Shown here in pieces: positions 1 to 8,736 of a stretch of 64,000 bases of DNA; position 1 is the first letter of the stretch; each line of letters starts with the position of its first letter. The translations under genes were made by a program, and so were the position numbers. Source of the DNA: UBA7672 sp040398425 (GTDB taxonomy: Bacteria > Pseudomonadota > Alphaproteobacteria > Caulobacterales > Hyphomonadaceae); contig JBBATZ010000009.1 in NCBI GenBank assembly GCA_040398425.1, positions 1 through 64,000 on the forward strand. Direction: 5' to 3'. The notes below the pieces were generated by a model. That model was not told the DNA's origin. It was given only the letters and a program-made list of their open reading frames with translations, and made no database searches.

Positions 1-1
1 T

Positions 2-1540
2 CTAAGCAGCCGAAACGGCGCTGGGCGCGGGCTTGTAAAGCGCGCCCAGCATCGCCGCAGCTATTATGGCCGGCAGGATGGCGATCCACGCCAGGCCATA
101 AGCACCAAGGCCCGCCGTAGCTGTGATGCCCATCGCCACCAGCGCCTGACCCAGCCCCGCCATCAGCGTGCCTTTTGACCTGCGCCGCACGAACTCGCGC
201 CGCGTTCCCGGCGCGCGTCGCCACAGCCCGATCAGCGCCGCAGAGATTGCACTCGCGATCACGCCACCTGCGGTCCACACACCAGCCCACGCATCGCGCA
301 CCAGCAGGATCGCGACGGGTGTAGCCATCAGGATCAGCACGGGCGCGACCGCCGACGCGAACTTTGCGCGGTCGACCGTCTTCGCCTGCACAGGCGCGGA
401 CGCCAGCAGGTCCGGTGCATCTTCAGCCGAAACCGTGATCCAGGTCAGGCTGCCCGCCAGTGTTCCCGCGAGCAAGGTCAACGCCGGAGCAAATGCGGCC
501 TCGGTCAGCATGATCCCGCGATCCGGACGGATCAGGATGAAGGCCAGCGGTATGAAATAGATCAGCTGCAATCCAATCTGCGACAGCAACAGGGGATCAC
601 GCGCCAGCAGCCGCAGCTCCTTGCGCACCACAGACTGCATCACGCCGCCATGCACCTGGGCGACCCGTGCATCCGTTCCGCGCTTTCTCTTGCCCATCGC
701 GGACGCCGCCGCTGCATCCGCCACAAAGCTGCGGCTGAAGACGAACACGCCCAGCGGGAACAGCATCGCCACACCCAGCAGCCACAGCCCGGTCGATACA
801 ATATCCCCCGTGAACGCCCGCGCCGGGAAGAGCCACCACACATGCGGGTCGATATTCAGTCCCGCGATCATCGCCGTCATCTCGTCTTGGCTCATGCCCC
901 CTGTGCCGCGCGAGTTTATGTTGAACAGCTGGAAAGACAGGAATACCGCCGCCCCCGCCACTGCACTGATGATCTGCGCTAGCACCCGCGTGCTGCGCGG
1001 CCCGATCAGCCGAAACAACCCCGTCACGATCAGCAACGCCAGGCCCGTCGCAGCAAAGGCGAGCGTCGCGAGCACGACAATCGCCGAGAGCCACAGCGGC
1101 GACGAGAAAATCGCCATCCAGATCAGCGGCGGTCCCAGCATCCCCGCATAGAGCGGCAGCGCGCCAACCGCGATCGCCGACGATCGCACCACCAGAACGC
1201 GCCACGGCGACACCGGCGACGACAGCAAGAGGTCGAGATCATTGCGCGTGTAGATGGCGTCCACGGCTGCGAGAATCGCGCCAGAGGTCATCACAGATGC
1301 GATGAACCCGATCATCACGCCAATCGCCGCCAGCGCCAGCCCATCGCCCGGTCCGTTCAGGAAGGGCGGCGGCGGAATCAGCGGTCCGATCTTCTGGAAC
1401 AGGAAGAAGCTGAGCAGCAGCCAACCGCCGAGGATCAGCCCGATCAGGATCAGCCCGCTCTTGGGCCGCATTTTCCCGCGCCGCCAGAACAGGCGAAGCT
1501 CGTGCGCCATCAGCCACGGAATACTTCCCGGCTTGCTCAT
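2..1540 (-). CDS. ABC-2 type transporter permease
   Basis: A 512-residue integral membrane protein with many hydrophobic segments (for example near residues 27-48, 68-95, 135-168, 186-205, 250-270, 320-365, 395-440 and 460-500), as expected of the large permeases paired with a single ABC-2 ATPase. The start codon overlaps the stop of the ATPase gene upstream by four bases (ATGA), so the two are translationally coupled and probably form one exporter in the inner membrane. The substrate cannot be read from the sequence. The stop codon lies at the very edge of the window, so the gene is complete. Confidence 0.85.
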   Translation of the reverse strand: MSKPGSIPWLMAHELRLFWRRGKMRPKSGLILIGLILGGWLLLSFFLFQKIGPLIPPPPFLNGPGDGLALAAIGVMIGFIASVMTSGAILAAVDAIYTRNDLDLLLSSPVSPWRVLVVRSSAIAVGALPLYAGMLGPPLIWMAIFSSPLWLSAIVVLATLAFAATGLALLIVTGLFRLIGPRSTRVLAQIISAVAGAAVFLSFQLFNINSRGTGGMSQDEMTAMIAGLNIDPHVWWLFPARAFTGDIVSTGLWLLGVAMLFPLGVFVFSRSFVADAAAASAMGKRKRGTDARVAQVHGGVMQSVVRKELRLLARDPLLLSQIGLQLIYFIPLAFILIRPDRGIMLTEAAFAPALTLLAGTLAGSLTWITVSAEDAPDLLASAPVQAKTVDRAKFASAVAPVLILMATPVAILLVRDAWAGVWTAGGVIASAISAALIGLWRRAPGTRREFVRRRSKGTLMAGLGQALVAMGITATAGLGAYGLAWIAILPAIIAAAMLGALYKPAPSAVSAA

Positions 1541-2298
1541 TTGGCAGGCTCGGGCTCAGCCGCGGACAGCGTCGCCGTCAGGGACAGGAAGACATCTTCC
1601 AGTGATTGTCCCTGTTGTCCGGCCTGCGTCCGTAGCTCCTCCAGCGAGCCCTCGATCAGCAACTTGCCGTCCTTGATGATGCCGATGCGATCGGCCATCC
1701 GCTCCGCCACCTCAAGAATGTGTGTCGTCAGGATCACGCCCGCGCCCTGCGCCACGCGCTCGCGGATCAGGTCCTTCACCAGCCGGCTTGCCGCCGCATC
1801 AAGGCCTGTCAGCGGCTCATCCAGTATCAGCAGCTTCGGCTCGTGGATCAGCGCGCCGGCCAGCACGGCCTTCTGCTTCATGCCACGCGAAAAAGTCTCG
1901 CAGCGATCATTGCGATTGTCCCACAGTCCCAGCAGCTTCAGCAGCCGCTCGGCTTCCGCCCGCGCTGATACAGGCGGCACGCCCCAGAGGCCGGCGACGA
2001 ACTCGAGATATTCCCACGCCGTCAGCTTGTCATACAGCAGAGGCTCATCCGGCAGCCACGCGATCAGCTGCTTTGCCGCCAGCGGGTCCTTGCGCGCATC
2101 AACATCGAACACGCTGATCCCGCCCGCATCCGCGGCCAGCAGGCCCGCCACCATGCGCAGCGTCGTCGTCTTGCCCGCGCCATTGGGGCCGAGCAGGGCA
2201 TAGAGTTCCCCCGCCCGAACATCGAAGCTGATCCCATCCACCGCACGCGTTCCGCCATAGCTCTTGGCGAGATCGGTCACCTTCAGGGCCGTGGACAT
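1537..2298 (-). CDS. ABC transporter ATP-binding protein
   Basis: A 253-residue nucleotide-binding subunit. It has a Walker A motif GPNGAGKT near residues 37-44, a signature region SRGMKQK and a Walker B ILDEP followed by the D-loop and a switch histidine (TTHIL). I chose the internal ATG at 2298 because the domain begins immediately after it; an upstream in-frame ATG at 2376 would add 26 residues unlike the family. It is the first gene of a two-gene operon with the permease and is expected to energise export. The family is CcmA/BcrA-like; the substrate is unknown. Confidence 0.9.
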   Translation of the reverse strand: MSTALKVTDLAKSYGGTRAVDGISFDVRAGELYALLGPNGAGKTTTLRMVAGLLAADAGGISVFDVDARKDPLAAKQLIAWLPDEPLLYDKLTAWEYLEFVAGLWGVPPVSARAEAERLLKLLGLWDNRNDRCETFSRGMKQKAVLAGALIHEPKLLILDEPLTGLDAAASRLVKDLIRERVAQGAGVILTTHILEVAERMADRIGIIKDGKLLIEGSLEELRTQAGQQGQSLEDVFLSLTATLSAAEPEPAK

Positions 2299-2396
2299 GG
2301 AACTTGACGCCTGTTTTTGTGCCGCCAAACGGAGGCAGGGCTGATTTTTAGCCCAAGCCCGTTGATCCGTCAGCAAGTCCCGCGCGTATCCTCTCC

Positions 2397-3197
2397 GTGA
2401 CCCAGATAATACCCTTTATCGTTGTTCTATGCGGCATGGCAGCCGTCATGTCTGTCGCCTGGCTGGTCCAGCTTGGCACACGCAATGGCGGCTGGGTCGA
2501 CGTCTTCTGGACCTTTGGAACCGGCGTCGCCTGCATCGTGGCGGCCCTTTGGCCCGAAGTCGCCGCCAGCAACGCGCGCCAGATCCTTGTCGCCGTTCTC
2601 GTCGGTGTGTGGTCGCTTCGCTTGGGCGGGTACATCGCCTTCCGTGTTGCGGGCGACGCCGATGAAGACAAGCGCTATGCTGGCTTCCGCACCGAATGGG
2701 GCGGCAACTTCCAGCGCAACATGTTCCTGCTCTGCATTGTCCAGGCGCCGGCGGCCATGCTGCTCAGCCTCTCCATCTTCGCGGCCAGCCACGGCGGGGC
2801 GCCCGAGCTCGGCGTCCGCGATGCGTTCGGCGCACTCGTCCTGCTTTCAGGGATACTGGGCGAGGGCATCGCCGACGACCAGATGCGCCGCTTCCGCAAG
2901 ACGGGCCAGCATGGCGCAGTGATGGACACGGGCCTCTGGGCCTGGTCGCGCCATCCCAACTATTTTTTCGAGTGGGTCGTCTGGCTAGCTTACCCGGTCG
3001 TCGTGTTCGATGCCGCCATACCCTGGACATGGCTCAGCCTCGTGGCGCCTGCGATGATGTTCCTCCTGCTGCGCTTCGGCACCGGCGTGCCTGCACTTGA
3101 GAAGTCTATGCTGGCGAGCCGCGGCGACAAATTCCGCGACTATCAGAAGCGCGTCAGCGCGTTCTTTCCGCTGCCTCCCAAAAAGAGCCCGACATGA
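2397..3197 (+). CDS. DUF1295 membrane protein (steroid 5-alpha-reductase-like fold)
   Basis: A 266-residue polytopic membrane protein that starts with GTG. The C-terminal half carries the W-x-x-S-R-H-P-N-Y-F-F-E-W signature of DUF1295 (near residues 181-193), shared with isoprenylcysteine methyltransferase and steroid reductase-like proteins, which suggests a membrane reductase acting on a lipid with NADPH. Its stop codon overlaps the start of the cyclopropane-synthase-like gene (ATGA), so the pair is co-translated. DUF1295 plus a CFA-type methyltransferase is a frequent alphaproteobacterial pairing, and a role in modifying membrane acyl chains is the likely function. The precise reaction is inference. 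Confidence 0.85.
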   Translation: MTQIIPFIVVLCGMAAVMSVAWLVQLGTRNGGWVDVFWTFGTGVACIVAALWPEVAASNARQILVAVLVGVWSLRLGGYIAFRVAGDADEDKRYAGFRTEWGGNFQRNMFLLCIVQAPAAMLLSLSIFAASHGGAPELGVRDAFGALVLLSGILGEGIADDQMRRFRKTGQHGAVMDTGLWAWSRHPNYFFEWVVWLAYPVVVFDAAIPWTWLSLVAPAMMFLLLRFGTGVPALEKSMLASRGDKFRDYQKRVSAFFPLPPKKSPT

Positions 3198-4216
3198 GCT
3201 TTGTATCGCGCGCTATCATCGCGTTTGAAGCCACCCCCCTCCCGGATTTCGTACGCAAGGGCGCGGTGTCGTTCCTGGTTGAGCGCGTCCGCCGCGACCT
3301 CAAGCACACGCCCGCCGACGCCTCGCGCAGATTCGCCGAGGACATGGGCAAACACCCGATCGCCACCCACACGGTCGACGCCAACAAGCAGCACTACGAA
3401 GTCCCCGCCGAGTTCTTCGCGCTCTGCCTTGGGCCGATGTTCAAGTATTCGAGCTGCCTGTATGAAGACGGCGCCACGCTTGCGGACGCAGAGATCCGCG
3501 CTCTGGAAGAAACATGCGCCAACGCGCAGCTCGCCGACGGCCAGCACATTCTCGAACTCGGCTGCGGCTGGGGCTCGATGACGCTGTTCATGGCGGCGCG
3601 CTATCCCAACGCCCGCATCACCGCCGTGTCGAACTCCGCCAGCCAGCGTGAACACATCGAAGCAAGCGCTCGCCTTCAGGGCCTTGCCAACATCCGCATC
3701 GTCACCGCCGACATGAACGTCTTCACGACGGACGAACGCTTTGACCGGATCGTCTCCGTCGAGATGTTCGAACACATGTCCAACTGGCGCGCGCTGCTTG
3801 AACGCTGCCGCGTCTGGCTGAAATCAGACGGCCGGATGTTCATGCACGTCTTCGCCCACCGTACCGCGCCCTACCGTTTCGACGTGAACGATCCCGCCGA
3901 CTGGGTCGCACACCACTTCTTCGCCGGCGGCGTCATGCCCAGCCGCGACCTGATTGCCAACTTTCCGGATCTGTTCGAAGTCGAACAGGACTGGTGGTGG
4001 AACGGCAAGAATTACGGGAAGACTGCGCTCGACTGGCTAAAGAATTTCGACAACAACCGCGACCAGATTCGACCGATCCTGCAGAGGGTCTACGGCGCCG
4101 ACGCAAAGCTCTGGGAAAATCGCTGGCGCCTGTTCTTCCTCGCGACCGCAGGCCTCTTTGGCCACGCCAGGGGCAATGAATGGGGCGTCGTTCATCACCG
4201 GCTGAAACCGGTCTAG
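3194..4216 (+). CDS. Cyclopropane-fatty-acid synthase family methyltransferase
   Basis: A 340-residue SAM-dependent methyltransferase acting on unsaturated phospholipid acyl chains. The SAM-binding motif I, LELGCGWGSMT, lies at residues 120-130, preceded by the family segment H-Y-x-V-P-x-E-F-F around residues 68-75. It is shorter than the classical enzyme of about 380-420 residues, so it belongs to the compact class often found next to DUF1295. The ATG overlaps the stop of the DUF1295 gene. Cyclopropanation or a related methylation of membrane lipids is expected, but other products of the family (methyl-branched or furan fatty acid precursors) cannot be excluded. Confidence 0.85.
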   Translation: MSFVSRAIIAFEATPLPDFVRKGAVSFLVERVRRDLKHTPADASRRFAEDMGKHPIATHTVDANKQHYEVPAEFFALCLGPMFKYSSCLYEDGATLADAEIRALEETCANAQLADGQHILELGCGWGSMTLFMAARYPNARITAVSNSASQREHIEASARLQGLANIRIVTADMNVFTTDERFDRIVSVEMFEHMSNWRALLERCRVWLKSDGRMFMHVFAHRTAPYRFDVNDPADWVAHHFFAGGVMPSRDLIANFPDLFEVEQDWWWNGKNYGKTALDWLKNFDNNRDQIRPILQRVYGADAKLWENRWRLFFLATAGLFGHARGNEWGVVHHRLKPV

Positions 4217-4364
4217 CGCTCAACCTCGTTGAATCATCTTCTCTGATCAAACGCGCTGCGAACCCCGCAGCGCCCTGATCATTCGCGTGCGAACATAAAT
4301 CTGATTTTCAATCTGTTGCCTTAGCATGCGCGCAGGATGGGGGAGCCGCGGACGGGGAGAGTCT

Positions 4365-4580
4365 ATGGCAACGGCTGAACTAGATAGCGAAATCCAAAAA
4401 CGCAGGTTTGCGATTTACCGGGCCGAGCGGACGGTGCGGGAGACGGTGAAAGCCATTTATCGCAGCGAGTACACAGGCAGGGCGCTGACTGAGTTGAAGC
4501 GGGCGCTGATTGCCGAAAAGGCGGTCCTGGCGCAGCTGGAGCAGCTGCGCGAGACGAAAGGTCCGGTTGTGCCCGGTTGA
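4365..4580 (+). CDS. Small coiled-coil protein, unknown function
   Basis: A 71-residue charged, helical protein without cysteine or a transmembrane segment. The ATG at 4365 follows a GGGGAGA ribosome-binding site (4354-4360); an in-frame ATG at 4326 lacks one. The residues from about 5 to 62 alternate charged and aliphatic positions, as in a coiled coil. It stands alone between the CFA operon and a bidirectional terminator. I do not recognise a family. Confidence 0.6.
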   Translation: MATAELDSEIQKRRFAIYRAERTVRETVKAIYRSEYTGRALTELKRALIAEKAVLAQLEQLRETKGPVVPG

Positions 4581-4602
4581 GCTGCTGCGGCAATCCAAAA
4601 CA

Positions 4603-4633
4603 AAGCGGGCGGACCTTATGGGTCCGCCCGTTT
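4603..4633. terminator. Bidirectional intrinsic terminator
   Basis: A near-perfect 13-bp stem (4603-4615 pairing with 4621-4633) with a five-base loop. It is flanked by an A-rich stretch on the left, giving a T-rich tail for minus-strand transcripts, and by a TTTAAA run on the right for plus-strand transcripts. It sits between two convergent genes. Confidence 0.85.
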
Positions 4634-4655
4634 AAACTCCGGCGATCGAAATCGC

Positions 4656-6644
4656 CTACTGGCCGACGCTCTGTTGAGCCTGCGCATCCTTGATGCGCTT
4701 GTTCATCATCTGGTTGATCGGCGTCATCTCGGCCTCGTCGATGAAGCCGTTCTTGTTGAGATCGACCTTGTCCCAGTTGGCGAGCAACATCTGCGCCATG
4801 CGGCCACGCACTTCCGCCTTGGCGACCTTCCCGTCGATGTTCGTGTCCATCATGCCGATGGTGCGCGAATTCTCGAGCTCAGTCTGGTAGGCGTCCTTGC
4901 GGTTCGCCACGGTCTCGTCATCCCAGCGGAAGCCGAGCGCGGTGTACTGCATCTCTTCCCACGACTGCTCGCCCCACTTCACTTCGATCGTGGGGTCCGG
5001 GTTCGCCGGGTTGTTCTTCGAGTTGTCGTACACATAGCGGGTGATCAGCTTGGTGCCCGGCTCGATCTTCATCGGCGTGGCGAAGTCATAGCCGCGCTGC
5101 CAGTTGAAGTCGTATTTCGGCAGGCTGACGATCAGTTCTTCCTTGTCCGATCCCGGCTTCAGCAGTGAGACATGCATGCTCTCACCGCGATAGTGCGCGT
5201 GCGGGAACACGGTGTAGAGCGTCGCCTTCTCGGGGAAGGTGATGTAGGCGACTTCCTGGTGACGCGCCTCTCCGGGAGGGATCACGAGGCCGGCGTTCAG
5301 CACGACGGCAGACCGGCGCATGATCTCGGGCGGCAGGTCCTTCGGATAGAAGTAGAGACCGACGCGTGTCTTTTCGACCGTCTGCTTGCCATAGGGCGTG
5401 TAGTGCATCTGGAATTTGAAGTCCTGGCCCGGAGTAATCCACGAGCCGACCCCTTTCGGGAACACAGTGGTCTCGGCGCCGACGGCATAGCCGCCAACAC
5501 CATTGGAGAGCAGGTGGTGCACAGCGGCGCGGTCGCTCGGCTTCACGGTTGCGGCACGCAGCCAGCGACCTTCAGGCATCGAATTCTTCACGATCGGGTT
5601 CTGGTAATCGACCACGCCAGACGCCGGAACAGTGTAGGCCGGCAGTTCGATCACCATGTCGGGCGTGCCAAGTTCCCACTCCGGAGCTGGCTTGGCGTTC
5701 AGCTTCAGCGGGTCCTCGCCCGCGCCACGCGGTGCTCCGGCTTCGATCCAGTGCACCAGCGTCTTCTGGTCCTGCGTCGACAGGTTCATGTCGCCGGTGA
5801 ATTTGCCGACGTGCGGATCGGCATTGTAGGGCGGCATGCGATCGGTGCGCACTGCTTCGCGCATCATGCCCGACCACTGCTTCACCTTCTCATAGCTGTC
5901 CATCGCGAACGGGCCGATGCCGCCTTCCGTGTGACAGGCGACGCAGTTGCTCGCGAGCAGCGGCGCGATCTCTTTCTCGTAGGAAATCTTGGCGAAATCC
6001 GCCTTCTTCTCGCGGCTCGGGAAGGCCAGCAGCGGCGTCGCCATATCAATGTGCGAGACCTGCACCACCTGGCCTGCGCTCAGCGCTTTTACCGCGTCGG
6101 TGACATGGGCCGTGTCCGTCTTTGCCGCCTTGCCCGAGAGCTTGGCGCTGATCGGTCCGGAGTAAACGACCTTCCAGGTCTTCGGGCTGATCACCAGCGC
6201 CTGACCCACGCGGCTCATGCCTAGGCTCTCGCCGACGAGTTGCGTGTCGTCAATCATCACAGGCAGGTCGAGGCCGAGCGAAGCCATGTCGGCCTGGATC
6301 GCTTCACGCGTCACGCCAGGCGTGGAATTCAGCAGCAGCAGTTTGTTGTCGGTGCCTGCGAATGACGCTTGCAGTGCCTTCAGCGCCGGTGCTGCTGCCT
6401 TCAACTGCGCCGAACCGTTGACGTGGTTCACGATCACGATCGCCGGGGCGAATTTGTAGTAGCTCAGAAGGTGCGCGTTGGAGTTCTGGTCGACCAGGCG
6501 GAAATCATCCGCACGATCGGCGGGCTTTACCTGCGCAGCGGTCATGTTAGCGCCGGCAACCTGTCCGGTCGCGGTAAAGCTGACAGCGACAAGAGCCGCC
6601 GCGGCGACAGATGCCATGGCAAGGGCGAGCGTCCGGGTCTTCAT
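4656..6644 (-). CDS. Secreted redoxin / cytochrome c / copper-monooxygenase-like / EF-hand fusion
   Basis: A 662-residue exported multidomain protein. Residues 1-28 form a signal peptide. Residues about 42-190 resemble an AhpC/TSA-type redoxin but have no cysteine at all. Residues 222-310 form a cytochrome c domain with CVACH at 234-238 and a probable distal methionine in RMPPYN (270). The next ~280 residues look like the dopamine beta-monooxygenase / type II copper monooxygenase fold, with candidate copper ligands in VHHLL, MHYTPYG and FPHAHYRG. The C terminus has two EF-hand loops (DTNIDGKVAKAE and DLNKNGFIDEAE). A GGGAGG ribosome-binding site lies at 6651-6656. A periplasmic redox or oxygenase role is likely; the substrate is unknown. 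Confidence 0.8.
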   Translation of the reverse strand: MKTRTLALAMASVAAAALVAVSFTATGQVAGANMTAAQVKPADRADDFRLVDQNSNAHLLSYYKFAPAIVIVNHVNGSAQLKAAAPALKALQASFAGTDNKLLLLNSTPGVTREAIQADMASLGLDLPVMIDDTQLVGESLGMSRVGQALVISPKTWKVVYSGPISAKLSGKAAKTDTAHVTDAVKALSAGQVVQVSHIDMATPLLAFPSREKKADFAKISYEKEIAPLLASNCVACHTEGGIGPFAMDSYEKVKQWSGMMREAVRTDRMPPYNADPHVGKFTGDMNLSTQDQKTLVHWIEAGAPRGAGEDPLKLNAKPAPEWELGTPDMVIELPAYTVPASGVVDYQNPIVKNSMPEGRWLRAATVKPSDRAAVHHLLSNGVGGYAVGAETTVFPKGVGSWITPGQDFKFQMHYTPYGKQTVEKTRVGLYFYPKDLPPEIMRRSAVVLNAGLVIPPGEARHQEVAYITFPEKATLYTVFPHAHYRGESMHVSLLKPGSDKEELIVSLPKYDFNWQRGYDFATPMKIEPGTKLITRYVYDNSKNNPANPDPTIEVKWGEQSWEEMQYTALGFRWDDETVANRKDAYQTELENSRTIGMMDTNIDGKVAKAEVRGRMAQMLLANWDKVDLNKNGFIDEAEMTPINQMMNKRIKDAQAQQSVGQ

Positions 6645-6846
6645 GTCTTACCTCCCGAGGATCGGATGCAAGACAAATTGCATCCGTGCGGCTCTCCCAG
6701 GGGCGCCGCGCTTGGCGACTCTGTAACAGAAAAGACGCCTGTCCGGCAATGTAACTGATACCAGTCAGCATCAACATCTCGCGCGGGTTGCCCTTCCGTT
6801 CGCGGCAACTCCTGCCATCGTGGGAGCCAGCAAGGGACAAAGACGC

Positions 6847-7638
6847 ATGCTTGAGCCGGTCTATCGCTTCAATTCGGCAATTGTCCGCAGCCCCGCGCGC
6901 TCCGTCATCAACGGGCTCCGGGCCGACGACAGGGGCGATCCGAGCTTCGAGGGGGTGACTGCCGAGCACACGGCCTACGTCACCGCGCTCGAAACGGCCG
7001 GCCTGCGTGTCTCCATGCTGCCTGCCCTGGAAGCGTTTCCGGACTCAGTGTTCGTCGAAGACCCGGCCCTCGTTTTCACCGAAGGCGCAATCCTCCTGCG
7101 TCCCGGCGCGAAAACGCGCGCGGGCGAGGTCGAACACATGGCGCCGGTTCTCGCCGGGCATTTCGAGAAGGTGCTAAGTCTCGCATCCGGCTTTGCCGAC
7201 GGCGGCGACATCCTGACGACACAAGGTCTGATCATGATCGGCCTCTCCGCAAGAACCGACCGGGCAGGCGCGGAGGCGCTGCAATCAGCCCTCGGGAAAC
7301 TCGGGCGCAAGTCCGAAATCGTCACAACGCCGCCGGGCGTCCTTCACTTCAAGACCGACTGCTCGCTTATCGATGAGGGACGCATCCTGTGTACCCGCCG
7401 TCTGGCCGCGTCTGGCGCCTTCAGGAACTTCAGGATCATTACTGTGCCGGACGGCGAGGAAGCCGCGGCGAACGCGCTGCGCATCAATGAAGTTGTGCTC
7501 GTCTGCGCCGACTACCCGCGCACGATTGAGACGCTTCAGAATGAAGGCTTCAACGTCGTGGCCATGAAGACAACCGAGATCGGCAAGATCGACGCCGGCC
7601 TGTCGTGCATGTCGCTCCGCTGGTTCGACGCGTCTTAG
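6847..7638 (+). CDS. ddaH: Dimethylargininase / amidinotransferase family hydrolase
   Basis: A 263-residue enzyme of the guanidino-group-modifying fold that hydrolyses N-methylated arginine to citrulline and methylamine. Family features are present in order: FVEDPALVF with the substrate-binding acidic residues (about 66-74), FADGGDIL, LHFKTDCSLID with the catalytic histidine, and the nucleophile cysteine in GLSCMSLRW near residue 254. I start at the ATG 6847, preceded by AAGGGA, rather than the GTG at 6820. It is convergent with the GH16 remnant, with the two stops overlapping by four bases. Confidence 0.88.
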   Translation: MLEPVYRFNSAIVRSPARSVINGLRADDRGDPSFEGVTAEHTAYVTALETAGLRVSMLPALEAFPDSVFVEDPALVFTEGAILLRPGAKTRAGEVEHMAPVLAGHFEKVLSLASGFADGGDILTTQGLIMIGLSARTDRAGAEALQSALGKLGRKSEIVTTPPGVLHFKTDCSLIDEGRILCTRRLAASGAFRNFRIITVPDGEEAAANALRINEVVLVCADYPRTIETLQNEGFNVVAMKTTEIGKIDAGLSCMSLRWFDAS

Positions 7639-8608
7639 TCGCAAAGAGGCCCGGCATAAGTTGGCGCGTACGCCACGCAGCTGAACTCCAGCCGCCACGG
7701 CCCCTGTTTCGTATCCAGCGGCCCAACCCAGGCCTTCAGCTCACGGCTGCCCCACAGGTTCAGGATCAGCTGTTGTGGCCGCACGAGATTCCGCGCTGCT
7801 GGCCCGTCCTCCTGATGCGCCAGCACGCCATCGACATACCAGCGCACATAACCCGGCTGCCAGTCGAAGCCATAGGTATGAAACCCTTCGGCGGCATCGA
7901 AAGGCAAGGCGACAGTCTTCGTCGTCGACCGCCCATTCTCGTGGATGGTCAGTTCCACAGCGCGCGTGTTCTTGCCGAGAATCTCGATGTCGATCTCGTT
8001 CGGCTTCACGCCCTTCGCCCGATCGGCATAGGTGAAGACGCCTGATACTGCCCCGGCACCTCTGGGCACGCGCATCCGCACCTCGAAATAGCCGTAGCGC
8101 ATGAGTCATGCGTCCGCACTTCGCCGCCCATCAGCTCGTAATGCGACCCCTTCGGTCCCGGCTTCAGGTTCAGCGCCATTTGGCCGTTGCCGACCTCGAC
8201 CGCGCCCTTGCGCCAGTCATTGGACATCCACCTGCCGTTCGACCATCCGTCCGAGACGAACCAGCGATCCGCGATGTTCGGCCGATCAAACCGCTCCACG
8301 AACGGTTCCCCCATCGGCGTCGGAGGAATTGCAGGAGCTGCGGAACCTGCCGGCGCAGGTGCGGCCTCCGGAAGCGTCTCGTGTGCGGGAAGGGCAGAGG
8401 GCGGCGACACCGTTGTCCCTGAAGCGTGCTCGCCAGACGGGATCGCCCGCGCCTCGATCGGTGAGTGGTGCGTGGCGCAGAACAGCGCCGCCGAGCCCAG
8501 CAGTCCCACCGCTATCCCGGCGGCGAACGCTGACAGCACGAAGCGCCACCCGGGCGCTCGCCTGGGCGGAGAAAGCTGGTCCGGATTGGGGCGGCTCCCG
8601 CCTGTCAT
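7635..8608 (-). pseudogene. Glycoside hydrolase family 16 gene, frameshifted
   Basis: Two minus-strand reading frames together encode one GH16 protein. The first (8608 down to about 8104) has a short cytoplasmic N terminus, one membrane anchor (about residues 22-45), a Pro/Ala-rich linker and the start of the lectin-like domain ending GGEVRTHDS. The second (from about 8102 to 7635) continues with YGYFEVRMRVPRG and the catalytic motif E-I-D-I-E, then the rest of the fold. One base is missing between the two, around 8102-8107. Without the shift this would be a membrane-anchored beta-glucanase, laminarinase or agarase-like enzyme. It may be a genuine pseudogene or an assembly error; no homopolymer is present at the site. 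Confidence 0.8.
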
Positions 8609-8736
8609 GGGTTTGAGGGGGCAACCCCTGCGCCAGAACCGGCCGAACAGCCTGAAAACAGGCTGGAAAACAACGATTCGCGATCTGGACGACCTGCCAG
8701 CTTGGCCCCCCAGAACGGTTCTGCTAGACGCCGCGC

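Noticed and set aside
2397..4216. DUF1295 plus CFA gene pair as a novel operon
   Set aside because: This pairing is common in alphaproteobacteria.
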